DNA of 7,357 bases, from assembly GCA_937873165.1 (NCBI GenBank), contig CALMVH010000121.1:1-7357 (forward strand). The letters are read 5' to 3'. The DNA comes from an uncultured Rhodospirillales bacterium. Its GTDB lineage: Bacteria > Pseudomonadota > Alphaproteobacteria > CALMVH01. The notes beneath the pieces are model-generated. The model did no database searches. It had not been told where the DNA came from and saw only the letters and a list, made by a program, of their open reading frames with translations. Shown in pieces: positions 1 to 6,648 of this stretch (positions within the stretch are counted from its first letter, which is position 1; every line of letters begins with the position of its first letter). The position numbers and the translations under genes were made by a program.

Positions 1-1073
1 CGTACCAGAGTTCTTCCACGCCGGTCATCGGGATCACCGGCACCAACGGAAAATCCACGACAACGGCGCTGATCGCGCACATGCTGAACGAGTGCGGACA
101 GCGCGTTCAGGTCGGTGGCAATCTTGGACCGGCGGTTCTCGACCTCGAGCGCGCCGGTCCAGGCGGATTTTACGTCCTGGAACTGTCGTCCTACCAGCTT
201 GAACTGACGCCCTCGCTTGCGCCGGATATCGGTGTGCTGCTCAACATCACGCCCGATCATCTGGCGCGGCATGGCGGCATGGACGGCTATGTCGCCGCGA
301 AACGGTCGCTGTTCCGCAAGGGAGGCAGGCCGCAAACCGCCATTATCGGCATCGACGACGAGCCGTCCGCCGCCATCGCGCGGGCGCTTGCCGAAGAACC
401 GGGCTTCGACGTGGTGACCGTGTCGGTCACAGGACACGCGGCAACATTGATGCTTTCGAACAACGGGCTGATCGACGCGCGCGACGGCACGGCGATCGAC
501 CTCACTCAATTTCCTGCCCTGCCCGGCGTGCATAACGCCCAGAACGCCGCTGCTGCCTATGCGGCCTGCCGCGCTGCGGGGATCGCGACCAGCCAGATCG
601 TAGCCGCCATGACGCGCTTTCCCGGTCTGGACCACCGTCAAAAACTGGTTCGCAGCATCGGCGGCATCGCCTACGTCAACGACAGCAAGGCCACCAATGC
701 CGACGCTGCCGAAAAAGCGCTGACCTGCTATTCCGACATCTACTGGATCGCCGGCGGGCAAGCGAAGGAAGGCGGGCTGAACGGGCTTGAGCCGCTGATG
801 AACCGCATCCGCCGTGCCTTCCTGATCGGCGAGGCCGCGCCTGCGTTCGGGGAATGGCTGCAGGGCAAGGCACCCTTCGAGCCATGCGGCACGCTCGACT
901 GCGCCGTTGCCGCCGCGCACGAGTTGGCCCAGCGCGAGAGCGTACCAGGCGCCGTGGTGCTGCTGTCGCCCGCCTGCGCCTCATGGGATCAGTTCCGCAG
1001 CTTCGAGCATCGCGGCGAAGCGTTTGCCGAGCTTGTGAACGGTTTGCAAGCTTCGCCGGAAACTTCGCCATGA
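1..1073 (+). CDS. murD: UDP-N-acetylmuramoylalanine--D-glutamate ligase MurD (3' part, 5' end outside window)
   Basis: Cytoplasmic ATP-dependent Mur ligase that adds D-glutamate to UDP-MurNAc-L-Ala. The reading frame is open from base 3 and 356 residues are visible. The protein opens just before the P-loop GTNGKST (bases 39-59). In E. coli MurD this loop lies about 110 residues in, so roughly the N-terminal 100 residues (uracil-binding Rossmann domain) are missing. Further family marks are: the SSYQLE motif; NITPDHLARH with its Asp-His pair at about 255-260; YVAAK, whose Lys codon (300-302) matches the carbamylated lysine of Mur ligases; GLDHRQKLV; NDSKATN (678-698); GGQAKEGG; and near the end LSPACASWDQF followed by FEHRGEAF. 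These cover the central ATPase and C-terminal domains intact to the stop. The stop overlaps the ftsW start by 4 bases. An ATG at 81 is internal, because the P-loop lies upstream of it. Identity is firm; the cut is due only to the window edge. Confidence 0.97.
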   Translation, partial: YQSSSTPVIGITGTNGKSTTTALIAHMLNECGQRVQVGGNLGPAVLDLERAGPGGFYVLELSSYQLELTPSLAPDIGVLLNITPDHLARHGGMDGYVAAKRSLFRKGGRPQTAIIGIDDEPSAAIARALAEEPGFDVVTVSVTGHAATLMLSNNGLIDARDGTAIDLTQFPALPGVHNAQNAAAAYAACRAAGIATSQIVAAMTRFPGLDHRQKLVRSIGGIAYVNDSKATNADAAEKALTCYSDIYWIAGGQAKEGGLNGLEPLMNRIRRAFLIGEAAPAFGEWLQGKAPFEPCGTLDCAVAAAHELAQRESVPGAVVLLSPACASWDQFRSFEHRGEAFAELVNGLQASPETSP

Positions 1074-2218
1074 TGCCGGGTTTTTCCCGCACCGATCATT
1101 CGCTGCTGGGCCGCTGGTGGTGGACGGTCGACCGGTGGACTCTCGCGGCCTTGGCGGTGCTGATCGGCCTCGGCCTGTTCCTGGTCGCGGCCGCAAGCCC
1201 CGCTGTCGCCGAGCGCATCCATTTGTCGTCCTACTTTTTCGTAATCCATCAGGCGATCCTGCTGGTGCCCAGCATCGGGCTGATCATCGGCATCTCGCTG
1301 ATGTCGCCAAAGGGCGTGCGCCGGCTGGCCATGGTCATGCTGCTGGGCACGCTGGCCGCACTGGTGCTGACGCCGCTGATCGGAACGGAGATCAAGGGCG
1401 CCCGGCGCTGGATTCAGATCGGAAGCCTGTCGCTCCAGCCATCCGAATTCCTGAAGCCGGCCTTCGCGGTTGTTTGTGGCTGGATTTTCTCGCGCCGCCA
1501 TATCATCGGCTACGCCGCCTACGCCATCGCGACCGGGCTGTATCTGGTAGTCGCGTTGCTGTTGCTGCTTCAGCCGGACCTCGGCCAGACCGTTGTGATC
1601 ACATCCATCTGGCTGGGCGAGTTCTTCATCGCGGGCCTGCCTCTGGTCCTGATGGCGGGTCTGGGCGTGTGCGGCGTATGCGGGCTGGTGGGAGCCTATT
1701 TCATATTCCCGCATGTGCAAAGCCGCATCGACCGCTTCCTGAACCCCGCCAGCGGCGATACTTACCAGATCGATCGCTCCATCGAGGCCTTCGCCAATGG
1801 CGGCGTGTTCGGCACGGGTCCGGGCCAGGGCAAAATCAAGTACCTTCTGCCCGACGCTCATGCCGACTTCATCTTCGCGGTCGCGGGCGAAGAGCTGGGG
1901 CTGATCGCGACCGTGTTCATCGTGTGCCTGTTCGCCTTTATCGTGCTGCGCGGCTTCTCCCGCCTGCGCAGCGAGTCCGACCTTTTCGTGACGCTTGCCG
2001 CCAGCGGACTGCTGCTGCAGTTCGGCCTGCAAGCCATGATCCACATGGGATCGTCCCTGCATCTGCTGCCGGCGAAAGGCATGACGCTGCCCTTCATCAG
2101 CTATGGCGGATCTTCCCTGCTGGCGCTCGGCATCGGTACGGGTATGATGCTGGCGCTGACCCGGCGGCGCTTCAGCCCGCACGAGCAGCGAAACGTTTTC
2201 CAGGGACTTGCCAGATGA
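1070..2218 (+). CDS. ftsW: Septal peptidoglycan glycosyltransferase FtsW (SEDS family)
   Basis: Polytopic inner-membrane SEDS protein that polymerises lipid II at the septum together with the transpeptidase FtsI. It has 382 residues, usual for the family, with about ten hydrophobic segments from about residue 24 to 365. Family marks in order: KGARRWI (109-115), QPSEF (123-127), QPDLGQT (168-174), PDAHADFIF with Asp266, KGMTLPFISYGGSS (336-349) and a basic tail after TRRR. Asp266 sits where SEDS proteins carry the proposed catalytic Asp in an extracytoplasmic loop; that assignment is from family knowledge. The frame is open upstream to an ATG at 854, but that adds 72 Arg-rich residues inside murD with no resemblance to FtsW. 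ATG 1070 gives the ATGA overlap with the murD stop and has a weak GGAA (1058-1061) 8 bases upstream. A second in-frame ATG follows at 1073. One oddity: the loop before KGMTLP reads IHMGSSLHLLPA, where an Asn (as in E. coli VNIGVN) is common in place of His325. Confidence 0.96.
   Translation: MMPGFSRTDHSLLGRWWWTVDRWTLAALAVLIGLGLFLVAAASPAVAERIHLSSYFFVIHQAILLVPSIGLIIGISLMSPKGVRRLAMVMLLGTLAALVLTPLIGTEIKGARRWIQIGSLSLQPSEFLKPAFAVVCGWIFSRRHIIGYAAYAIATGLYLVVALLLLLQPDLGQTVVITSIWLGEFFIAGLPLVLMAGLGVCGVCGLVGAYFIFPHVQSRIDRFLNPASGDTYQIDRSIEAFANGGVFGTGPGQGKIKYLLPDAHADFIFAVAGEELGLIATVFIVCLFAFIVLRGFSRLRSESDLFVTLAASGLLLQFGLQAMIHMGSSLHLLPAKGMTLPFISYGGSSLLALGIGTGMMLALTRRRFSPHEQRNVFQGLAR
2202..2206 (+). promoter_or_regulatory. 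Ribosome binding site for murG
   Basis: AGGGA lies within the last codons of ftsW, 8 bases before the ATG at 2215. It supports that start over the long in-frame extension that is open from 1117. It also suggests that murG can initiate on its own besides being coupled to ftsW translation. Confidence 0.6.
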
Positions 2219-3360
2219 TCCATTCCCCCCTTATTGCGCTCAGCAGCGGCGGCACGGGCGGACATCTGTTTCCCGCCGAGGCGCTATCCCGCGCCCTGTT
2301 GTCGCGTGGTTACGCCGTGGCGCTGTTCACCGACGCGCGCGGAACCGAGTTTGCGGAAAAGCATCCCGATATCCGCCTGATGCCCCTGCATTTGCGCCGG
2401 AGCGGTAAATCACCCACGGTCAAGATGCGTGCCGGACTGGCGATGGCGACCGCGACTTTCCATGCGGTAGGACAACTGAGGCAACTGTCGCCCGCTCTGG
2501 TCGTAGGATTCGGCGGCTACCCTTCGTTTCCAGCGATGATGGCGGCGCAGCTGATGGGCATACCCACCCTTATCCATGAACAGAACACGATACCCGGCCG
2601 CGCCAACCGCGCCCTTGCCCTGCTGGCAGAGTGCATTGCCACATCGTTTCCGCACGTGCAGGACCTGAAGCCGGCGAAAGCGGTTTATGTCGGGCACCCG
2701 GTGCATTCCGCGTTCGAAGCCCTGCGCACCAAGCCTTACAGGGTGCCGGAGGGCGACGGTGAAATCCGGCTGCTGGTCACCGGCGGCAGCCAGGGTGCCA
2801 CGATCTTCTCGACCGTCGTGCCGGATGCCATTGCCCTGCTGCCCGACCCGCTGCGCCTGCGCTTGCTCGTTTCGCAGCAATGCCGTGCCGAGGATCTGGA
2901 ACGCGTGGCCGAACGTTACCGCAGCATGGGTATTACCGCCGAAACGGCCAGCTTCTTTTCCGACCTGCCGGACCGGCTGGGTCGTGCGCATCTCGCCATC
3001 GGACGGTCCGGCGCTTCCACCGTTATCGAGAATGCCATGGCGGGCGTACCATCGATCTTCGTGCCGCTGCCGCATTCGCTTAGCGACGAGCAGACTTCCA
3101 ACGCCTGGGCGATGGAAACCGCCGGAGCGGCCGTGATGGTCAAGCAACCCTCCTTTACCGCGCCTTATCTCGCGACCCGGCTCGAATCGCTGCTGACCGA
3201 TCCTGCCCGGCTGCTGCACATGGCCGAGGCCGCGCGCGATGCCGGCAAGCCCCAAGCCGCGGAAAACCTGGCTGATCTGGTCGCCGACGTTATCGAGGGC
3301 AATCGCCTGGACGCGGAAGGGATCGAGAGCCATCACAATCATCCGGAAACCGCCGCATGA
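2215..3360 (+). CDS. murG: UDP-GlcNAc:lipid I N-acetylglucosaminyltransferase MurG
   Basis: Peripheral inner-membrane GT-B glycosyltransferase (GT28 family) that transfers GlcNAc from UDP-GlcNAc to lipid I, giving lipid II, the substrate of FtsW. It has 381 residues. The N-terminal acceptor domain shows the glycine-rich loop GGTGGHLFP (12-20), GFGGYPSFP (98-106) and HEQNTIPGRANR (121-132). The C-terminal donor domain shows GGSQGA (190-195), GRSGASTVIEN (263-273) and a DEQTSNA segment (291-297) that corresponds to the family's uracil/ribose- and sugar-contacting loops. The protein ends with about 20 polar residues beyond the last conserved helix, a short extension of unknown role. Its frame is open far upstream, to 1117 inside ftsW, but that part encodes an Arg/Pro-rich shadow sequence and is not a real fusion. 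ATG 2215 forms an ATGA overlap with the ftsW stop and has a good ribosome site. The interdomain motif usually seen as GNPVR reads GHPVH (160-164) here. Confidence 0.97.
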   Translation: MIHSPLIALSSGGTGGHLFPAEALSRALLSRGYAVALFTDARGTEFAEKHPDIRLMPLHLRRSGKSPTVKMRAGLAMATATFHAVGQLRQLSPALVVGFGGYPSFPAMMAAQLMGIPTLIHEQNTIPGRANRALALLAECIATSFPHVQDLKPAKAVYVGHPVHSAFEALRTKPYRVPEGDGEIRLLVTGGSQGATIFSTVVPDAIALLPDPLRLRLLVSQQCRAEDLERVAERYRSMGITAETASFFSDLPDRLGRAHLAIGRSGASTVIENAMAGVPSIFVPLPHSLSDEQTSNAWAMETAGAAVMVKQPSFTAPYLATRLESLLTDPARLLHMAEAARDAGKPQAAENLADLVADVIEGNRLDAEGIESHHNHPETAA

Positions 3361-4793
3361 TGAGGTCCCTGCCCGCGACCGTGGGCACAATCCACTTTGT
3401 CGGCATAGGCGGCATCGGCATGAGCGGCATTGCCGAAGTGCTGCATAACCTCGGATATGCCGTGCAGGGTTCCGACGTGGCGGAGAGCGGCAACGTCAAG
3501 CGCCTGCGCGACCTCGGCATCGCGATCTCCATCGGCCACGACGCCGCCAACCTGGGCGATGCCAGCGTGATCGTCACCTCGTCCGCCGTGCGGCCGGACA
3601 ATCCAGAGGTTGCCGCCGCCCGCGCGGCGCTGCTGCCCGTGGTGCGGCGGGCGGAGATGCTGGGCGAGCTGATGCGGCTGAAATCATCCATCGCGGTCGG
3701 CGGAACGCACGGCAAGACCACCACAACCTCCATGGTAGGCGCGCTGCTGGAGAAAGCGGGCCTCGACCCCACTGTGATCAACGGCGGCATCGTCAACGCC
3801 TACGGCACCAACACGCGGCTGGGCGCGGGCGAGTGGATGGTGGCCGAAGCCGACGAGAGCGACGGCAGCTTTCTGAAACTGCCCGCGACGGTAGCGGTCG
3901 TGACCAACATCGATCCGGAACACCTGGATCATTTCCACAGCTTTGACGGTTTGCGCGCGGCGTTCACGCGCTTCGTGGAAAGCGTGCCGTTCTACGGTTT
4001 TGCCGTACTGTGCGTCGACCATCCCGAGGTGCAGGCGCTGATCCCGCGCATTTCCGACCGGCGCATCGTGACCTACGGGTTCAGCCCGCAGGCGGACATT
4101 CGCGCGGTTGAAGTGGAAGCCGGGGCGGATGGCTCGCGCTTCAACGTCGTTATCTCCAGCCGCAAGTCGGGGGATAGCCGCACGGTGCCGGACATGCGGC
4201 TGAATGTACTGGGCCTTCACAATGTCCAGAACGCTTTGGCGGCGATTGCCATCGGACACGAGCTGGCTCTCGACGACGCGGTGATCCGCGAAGGCATCGC
4301 CTCGTTCACGGGCGTCAAGCGGCGCTTCACCAGGACCGGCACGTGGAACGGCGTCACGATCATCGACGATTATGGGCATCATCCGGTCGAGATCATGGCG
4401 GTCCTGAAAGCCGCCCGTCTGGCCGTGTCGAATCAGCCGGGTGCGCGCATCGTGGCAGTCGTCCAGCCTCACCGGTATTCGCGTCTGGCGAGCCTGTTCG
4501 ACGATTTCTGCACCGCCTTCAACGATGCCGATGCGGTGATCGTCGCGCATGTCTACGCGGCCGGAGAAGCTCCTATTGTCGGCGCGACGCGCGACGCGCT
4601 GGTCGACGGGCTGCGCAGCCACGGCCACCGGCACGTGCTGGCGCTGGAAGATCCGGCTGACTTGGCCGAACTGATCGCGGTCGAGGCTCAACCCGGCGAT
4701 TACGTCGTCTGCCTCGGCGCGGGCAACATCACCGCCTGGGCCAATACCCTGCCGGACGAGTTGGGGCGGCTGGACGCACGGGGCGGCGGATGA
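3357..4793 (+). CDS. murC: UDP-N-acetylmuramate--L-alanine ligase MurC
   Basis: Cytoplasmic ATP-dependent Mur ligase that adds L-alanine to UDP-MurNAc, the first residue of the stem peptide. It has 478 residues, the normal size. Domain 1 (about 1-110) carries the UDP-binding loop GIGGIGMSG (16-24). Domain 2 carries the P-loop GTHGKTTTT (116-124), EADESDGSF (164-172) and NIDPEHLDH (184-192), which supply ATP and metal contacts, then LGLHNVQNALAA (285-296). Domain 3 shows GVKRRF (319-324), DDYGHHPVEI (337-346), QPHRYSR (370-376) and GAGNIT (455-460). The GTHGK and DDYGHHP motifs separate MurC from MurD, MurE and MurF. All key motifs are intact. The start is an ATGATG pair: the first ATG overlaps the murG stop by 4 bases and has a weak GGAAA (3345-3349) 7 bases upstream. 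The second, at 3360, would overlap by 1 base; choosing it would remove one residue only. Confidence 0.97.
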   Translation: MMRSLPATVGTIHFVGIGGIGMSGIAEVLHNLGYAVQGSDVAESGNVKRLRDLGIAISIGHDAANLGDASVIVTSSAVRPDNPEVAAARAALLPVVRRAEMLGELMRLKSSIAVGGTHGKTTTTSMVGALLEKAGLDPTVINGGIVNAYGTNTRLGAGEWMVAEADESDGSFLKLPATVAVVTNIDPEHLDHFHSFDGLRAAFTRFVESVPFYGFAVLCVDHPEVQALIPRISDRRIVTYGFSPQADIRAVEVEAGADGSRFNVVISSRKSGDSRTVPDMRLNVLGLHNVQNALAAIAIGHELALDDAVIREGIASFTGVKRRFTRTGTWNGVTIIDDYGHHPVEIMAVLKAARLAVSNQPGARIVAVVQPHRYSRLASLFDDFCTAFNDADAVIVAHVYAAGEAPIVGATRDALVDGLRSHGHRHVLALEDPADLAELIAVEAQPGDYVVCLGAGNITAWANTLPDELGRLDARGGG

Positions 4794-5710
4794 GCGCCGC
4801 GCCGCGCGCCATGCCCCATCTGATCGACAGGCTGCCGCAGGTTCGCGGGCGCCTGACCGCCAACGCGCCGCTGGCGCCACATACCTGGTTTCGCGTGGGC
4901 GGACCGGCGGAAGTGCTGTTCCGTCCCGCCGACCGCGAAGATTTGGCGTCGTTCCTGGCAGCCTGCCCAGCGGATGTGCTTGTTACCATCATGGGCGTCG
5001 CGTCGAACCTGCTGGTGCGGGATGGCGGCGTACCGGGCGTCGTTATCCGCCTCGGTGGATCGTTCGCGCAGGTCGAGGCGGCGGGCGATACGCTGCGGGC
5101 CGGTGCGGGCGCCCTGGACGGCACTGTGTCGGCAGCCGCGCAGCAGGCCGGCATCGGGGGACTGGAGTTCCTGAGCGGCATTCCCGGCACCATCGGCGGC
5201 GCTGTCGCCATGAACGCCGGTGCCTATGGCGGCGAAGTCGCAGCCGTGCTGATTGAAGCGGACATCATGCGACGCGACGGCACGGCGGAAACGCTGCCGC
5301 GCGAGCAAATTGGCTTGTCCTACCGTCACTCCGACCTGTCGCCGAACAGCATTGTACTATCGGCGGCCTTCAAGGCGAGCGCTGGCGATGCCGATGAGAT
5401 CGCCCGCGCGATGGCAGCAATCGAAACCGCCCGGGCCGATAGCCAACCCATCCGCGCCCGTACCGGCGGATCGACCTTTGCCAATCCGCCAGGCCTGAAG
5501 GCGTGGCAGTTGATCGACCAGGCAGGATGCCGGGGCCTGACCAAGGGCGGGGCGCAGGTCTCGCCCAAACATTGCAATTTCCTGCTAAACAACGGCACGG
5601 CCACGGCGCACGATCTGGAAACACTGGGGGAAGACGTGCGCCGCCGTGTGCTCCACATCAGCGGCATCGATCTGCGCTGGGAAATCAAACGCGTGGGAGT
5701 AGCCTTGTGA
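4790..5710 (+). CDS. murB: UDP-N-acetylenolpyruvoylglucosamine reductase MurB (type II)
   Basis: FAD-dependent cytoplasmic enzyme that reduces UDP-GlcNAc-enolpyruvate to UDP-MurNAc with NADPH, supplying the substrate of MurC encoded just upstream. Its 306 residues and GSTFANP motif fit the shorter type II MurB. Visible motifs: TWFRVGGPAE (32-41) and the SNLLVRDGG region (72-80), both in FAD binding; GIPGTIGGAVAMNAGAYGGE (130-149); SYRHSD (177-182), whose Arg179 matches the substrate-binding Arg; GSTFANPPG (227-235), whose Ser228 matches the proton-donating Ser; AWQLIDQAGCRG (238-249); GAQVSPKHCNFLLN (254-267); and WEIKRVG, whose Glu298 fits the C-terminal catalytic Glu. The residue before Ser72 is Ala71, whereas the loop usually reads G-x-G-S-N. 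ATG 4790 gives an ATGA overlap with the murC stop behind a G-rich stretch (GGGG at 4780-4783). A later Met8 codon (4811) lacks a ribosome site. In E. coli murB lies outside the dcw cluster, but in many alphaproteobacteria it sits here. Confidence 0.96.
   Translation: MSAAPRAMPHLIDRLPQVRGRLTANAPLAPHTWFRVGGPAEVLFRPADREDLASFLAACPADVLVTIMGVASNLLVRDGGVPGVVIRLGGSFAQVEAAGDTLRAGAGALDGTVSAAAQQAGIGGLEFLSGIPGTIGGAVAMNAGAYGGEVAAVLIEADIMRRDGTAETLPREQIGLSYRHSDLSPNSIVLSAAFKASAGDADEIARAMAAIETARADSQPIRARTGGSTFANPPGLKAWQLIDQAGCRGLTKGGAQVSPKHCNFLLNNGTATAHDLETLGEDVRRRVLHISGIDLRWEIKRVGVAL
5695..5699 (+). promoter_or_regulatory. Ribosome binding site deciding the GTG start of ddl
   Basis: GGGAG lies in the last codons of murB, 7 bases before GTG 5707. 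It is among the clearest Shine-Dalgarno matches in the window and sits in front of a non-ATG start. That favours GTG 5707 over the in-frame ATG far upstream at 5503, inside murB. Confidence 0.65.
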
Positions 5711-6648
5711 ACGCGGCCGCCAAGACAGTCGCCGTCCTGATGGGCGGCTGGTCCGCCGAACGCCCGGTCTCGCTGGTCAGCGGCGAAGCCTGTGCGCAGG
5801 CGCTGGAGGAAGCCGGGTATTGCGTAACCCGCATAGACGTCACGCACGACCTGCTTGCGCTTCTGGAAGCGCTGACGCCGCCGCCCGATGTCGTGTTCAA
5901 TGCCCTGCACGGGCGTGGAGGCGAGGATGGCTGCATCCAGGGCGTGCTCGAAATGCTGCGAATTCCCTACACGCAATCAGGCGTGCGCGCGTCCTCGATC
6001 GCCATGGACAAGCCTGCCACGAAGCGCCTGTTGCAGACGGTCGGCATTGCCAGTCCCGAAGGGGTGGTCATCATGGCCGGGAGCCTCGACGGGACAGGCG
6101 TTCCGTTCCCCGCGCCCTATGTGGTGAAGCCTGCCGCCGAGGGATCGAGCGTTGGCGTGCACATCGTCCATCCGGGCGACAGCTGGTCTTTTACAGAGGA
6201 TTGGCAGCCCGACACGCGCCTGCTGATCGAACGCTACATCCCCGGTCACGAATTGACAGTAGGCGTGCGCGGCATGTCCGGTCATGCGGCAAAAGCGATG
6301 GCTGTCACGGAAATCCGTCCCCTGGAAGGATTTTACGACTACGACAACAAATACGTCGCGGGCCGGGCTGTCCACGACGTGCCGGCGCGCGTACCCGAGA
6401 AAATCGCCGACGAGGCGATGCGGCTGGCGGTACTGGCGCACGAGACTTTGGGATGCAGCGGCGTGAGCCGAAGCGATTTCCGATGGGACGATACCCTGCC
6501 CGGTACGAGCGGCCTGTTCTTCCTGGAAATCAACACCCAGCCGGGCTTCACGCCCCTCTCCCTGGTGCCGGAGCAAGCGGCTTACCTGGGCATGTCCTTC
6601 GCCGATCTCGCCACCTGGCTGGTAGAGGGGGCGCAATGCCACGGGTGA
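5707..6648 (+). CDS. ddl: D-alanine--D-alanine ligase Ddl, GTG start
   Basis: Cytoplasmic ATP-grasp enzyme that joins two D-alanines to make the dipeptide MurF adds to the UDP-MurNAc-tripeptide. It has 313 residues, usual for the DdlB-like form. Motifs in order: GGWSAERPVSL (13-23) with the D-Ala-binding Glu18; HGRGGEDG (68-75); ASSIAMDKPATKRL (96-109); the ATP-binding KPAAEGSSVGV (141-151); IPGHELTVGV (178-187); the FYDYDNKY loop (209-216); SRSDFRWD (254-261) with metal ligand Asp257; and FLEINTQPGFTPLSL (272-286) with metal ligands Glu274 and Asn276. The dipeptide-ligase signature is complete; I see no sign of a D-Ala-D-Lac change, though sequence alone is a weak test. The start is GTG 5707, overlapping the murB stop as GTGA and preceded by GGGAG. 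The frame is open upstream to 5503, but those 68 codons are a murB shadow. The only non-ATG start of the complete genes here may lower Ddl output. Confidence 0.95.
   Translation: MNAAAKTVAVLMGGWSAERPVSLVSGEACAQALEEAGYCVTRIDVTHDLLALLEALTPPPDVVFNALHGRGGEDGCIQGVLEMLRIPYTQSGVRASSIAMDKPATKRLLQTVGIASPEGVVIMAGSLDGTGVPFPAPYVVKPAAEGSSVGVHIVHPGDSWSFTEDWQPDTRLLIERYIPGHELTVGVRGMSGHAAKAMAVTEIRPLEGFYDYDNKYVAGRAVHDVPARVPEKIADEAMRLAVLAHETLGCSGVSRSDFRWDDTLPGTSGLFFLEINTQPGFTPLSLVPEQAAYLGMSFADLATWLVEGAQCHG
6624..6631 (+). promoter_or_regulatory. Ribosome binding site deciding the ftsQ start
   Basis: AGAGGGGG lies within the last codons of ddl, with its GAGG core 7 bases before ATG 6636. It favours ATG 6636 over the in-frame GTG at 6645. 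That GTG would restore the 4-base overlap seen at the other junctions, but it lies 16 bases beyond the GAGG core, too far for normal initiation. Confidence 0.6.

Noticed and set aside
854..1069. 72-codon N-terminal extension of FtsW
   Set aside because: It overlaps the conserved C-terminal motifs of murD in another frame, is Arg-rich, and is not needed: from ATG 1070 FtsW has normal length and a typical cytoplasmic N-terminus.
989..2182. 397-codon open frame on the - strand opposite murD/ftsW
   Set aside because: It lies opposite ftsW, is rich in Gln, His, Arg and Asp in the low-complexity manner of antisense GC-rich DNA, and shows no recognisable motif or membrane pattern. It is a shadow of codon bias.
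1117..3360. A 747-codon frame that looks like an N-terminal fusion to MurG
   Set aside because: The part before 2215 is the +1 shadow of ftsW, rich in Arg, Pro and Gly. murG has its own ATG with a ribosome site and an ATGA overlap, and the protein is the normal size from there.
2410..3390. 326-codon open frame on the - strand opposite murG
   Set aside because: Same reasons: antisense to a gene with complete motifs, Gly/Arg/Gln-rich, no recognisable domain.
3684..4880. 398-codon open frame on the - strand opposite murC
   Set aside because: It covers the well-supported murC and murB on the other strand, with Arg/Asp/Ala-rich composition and no family motif. Long antisense open frames are expected at this GC content.
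6253..6258. Perfect TTGACA as a possible -35 box upstream of ftsQ, inside ddl
   Set aside because: No -10-like hexamer lies 15-18 bases downstream (the region is GC-rich), and the bases encode the conserved ELTV motif of Ddl, which explains them.
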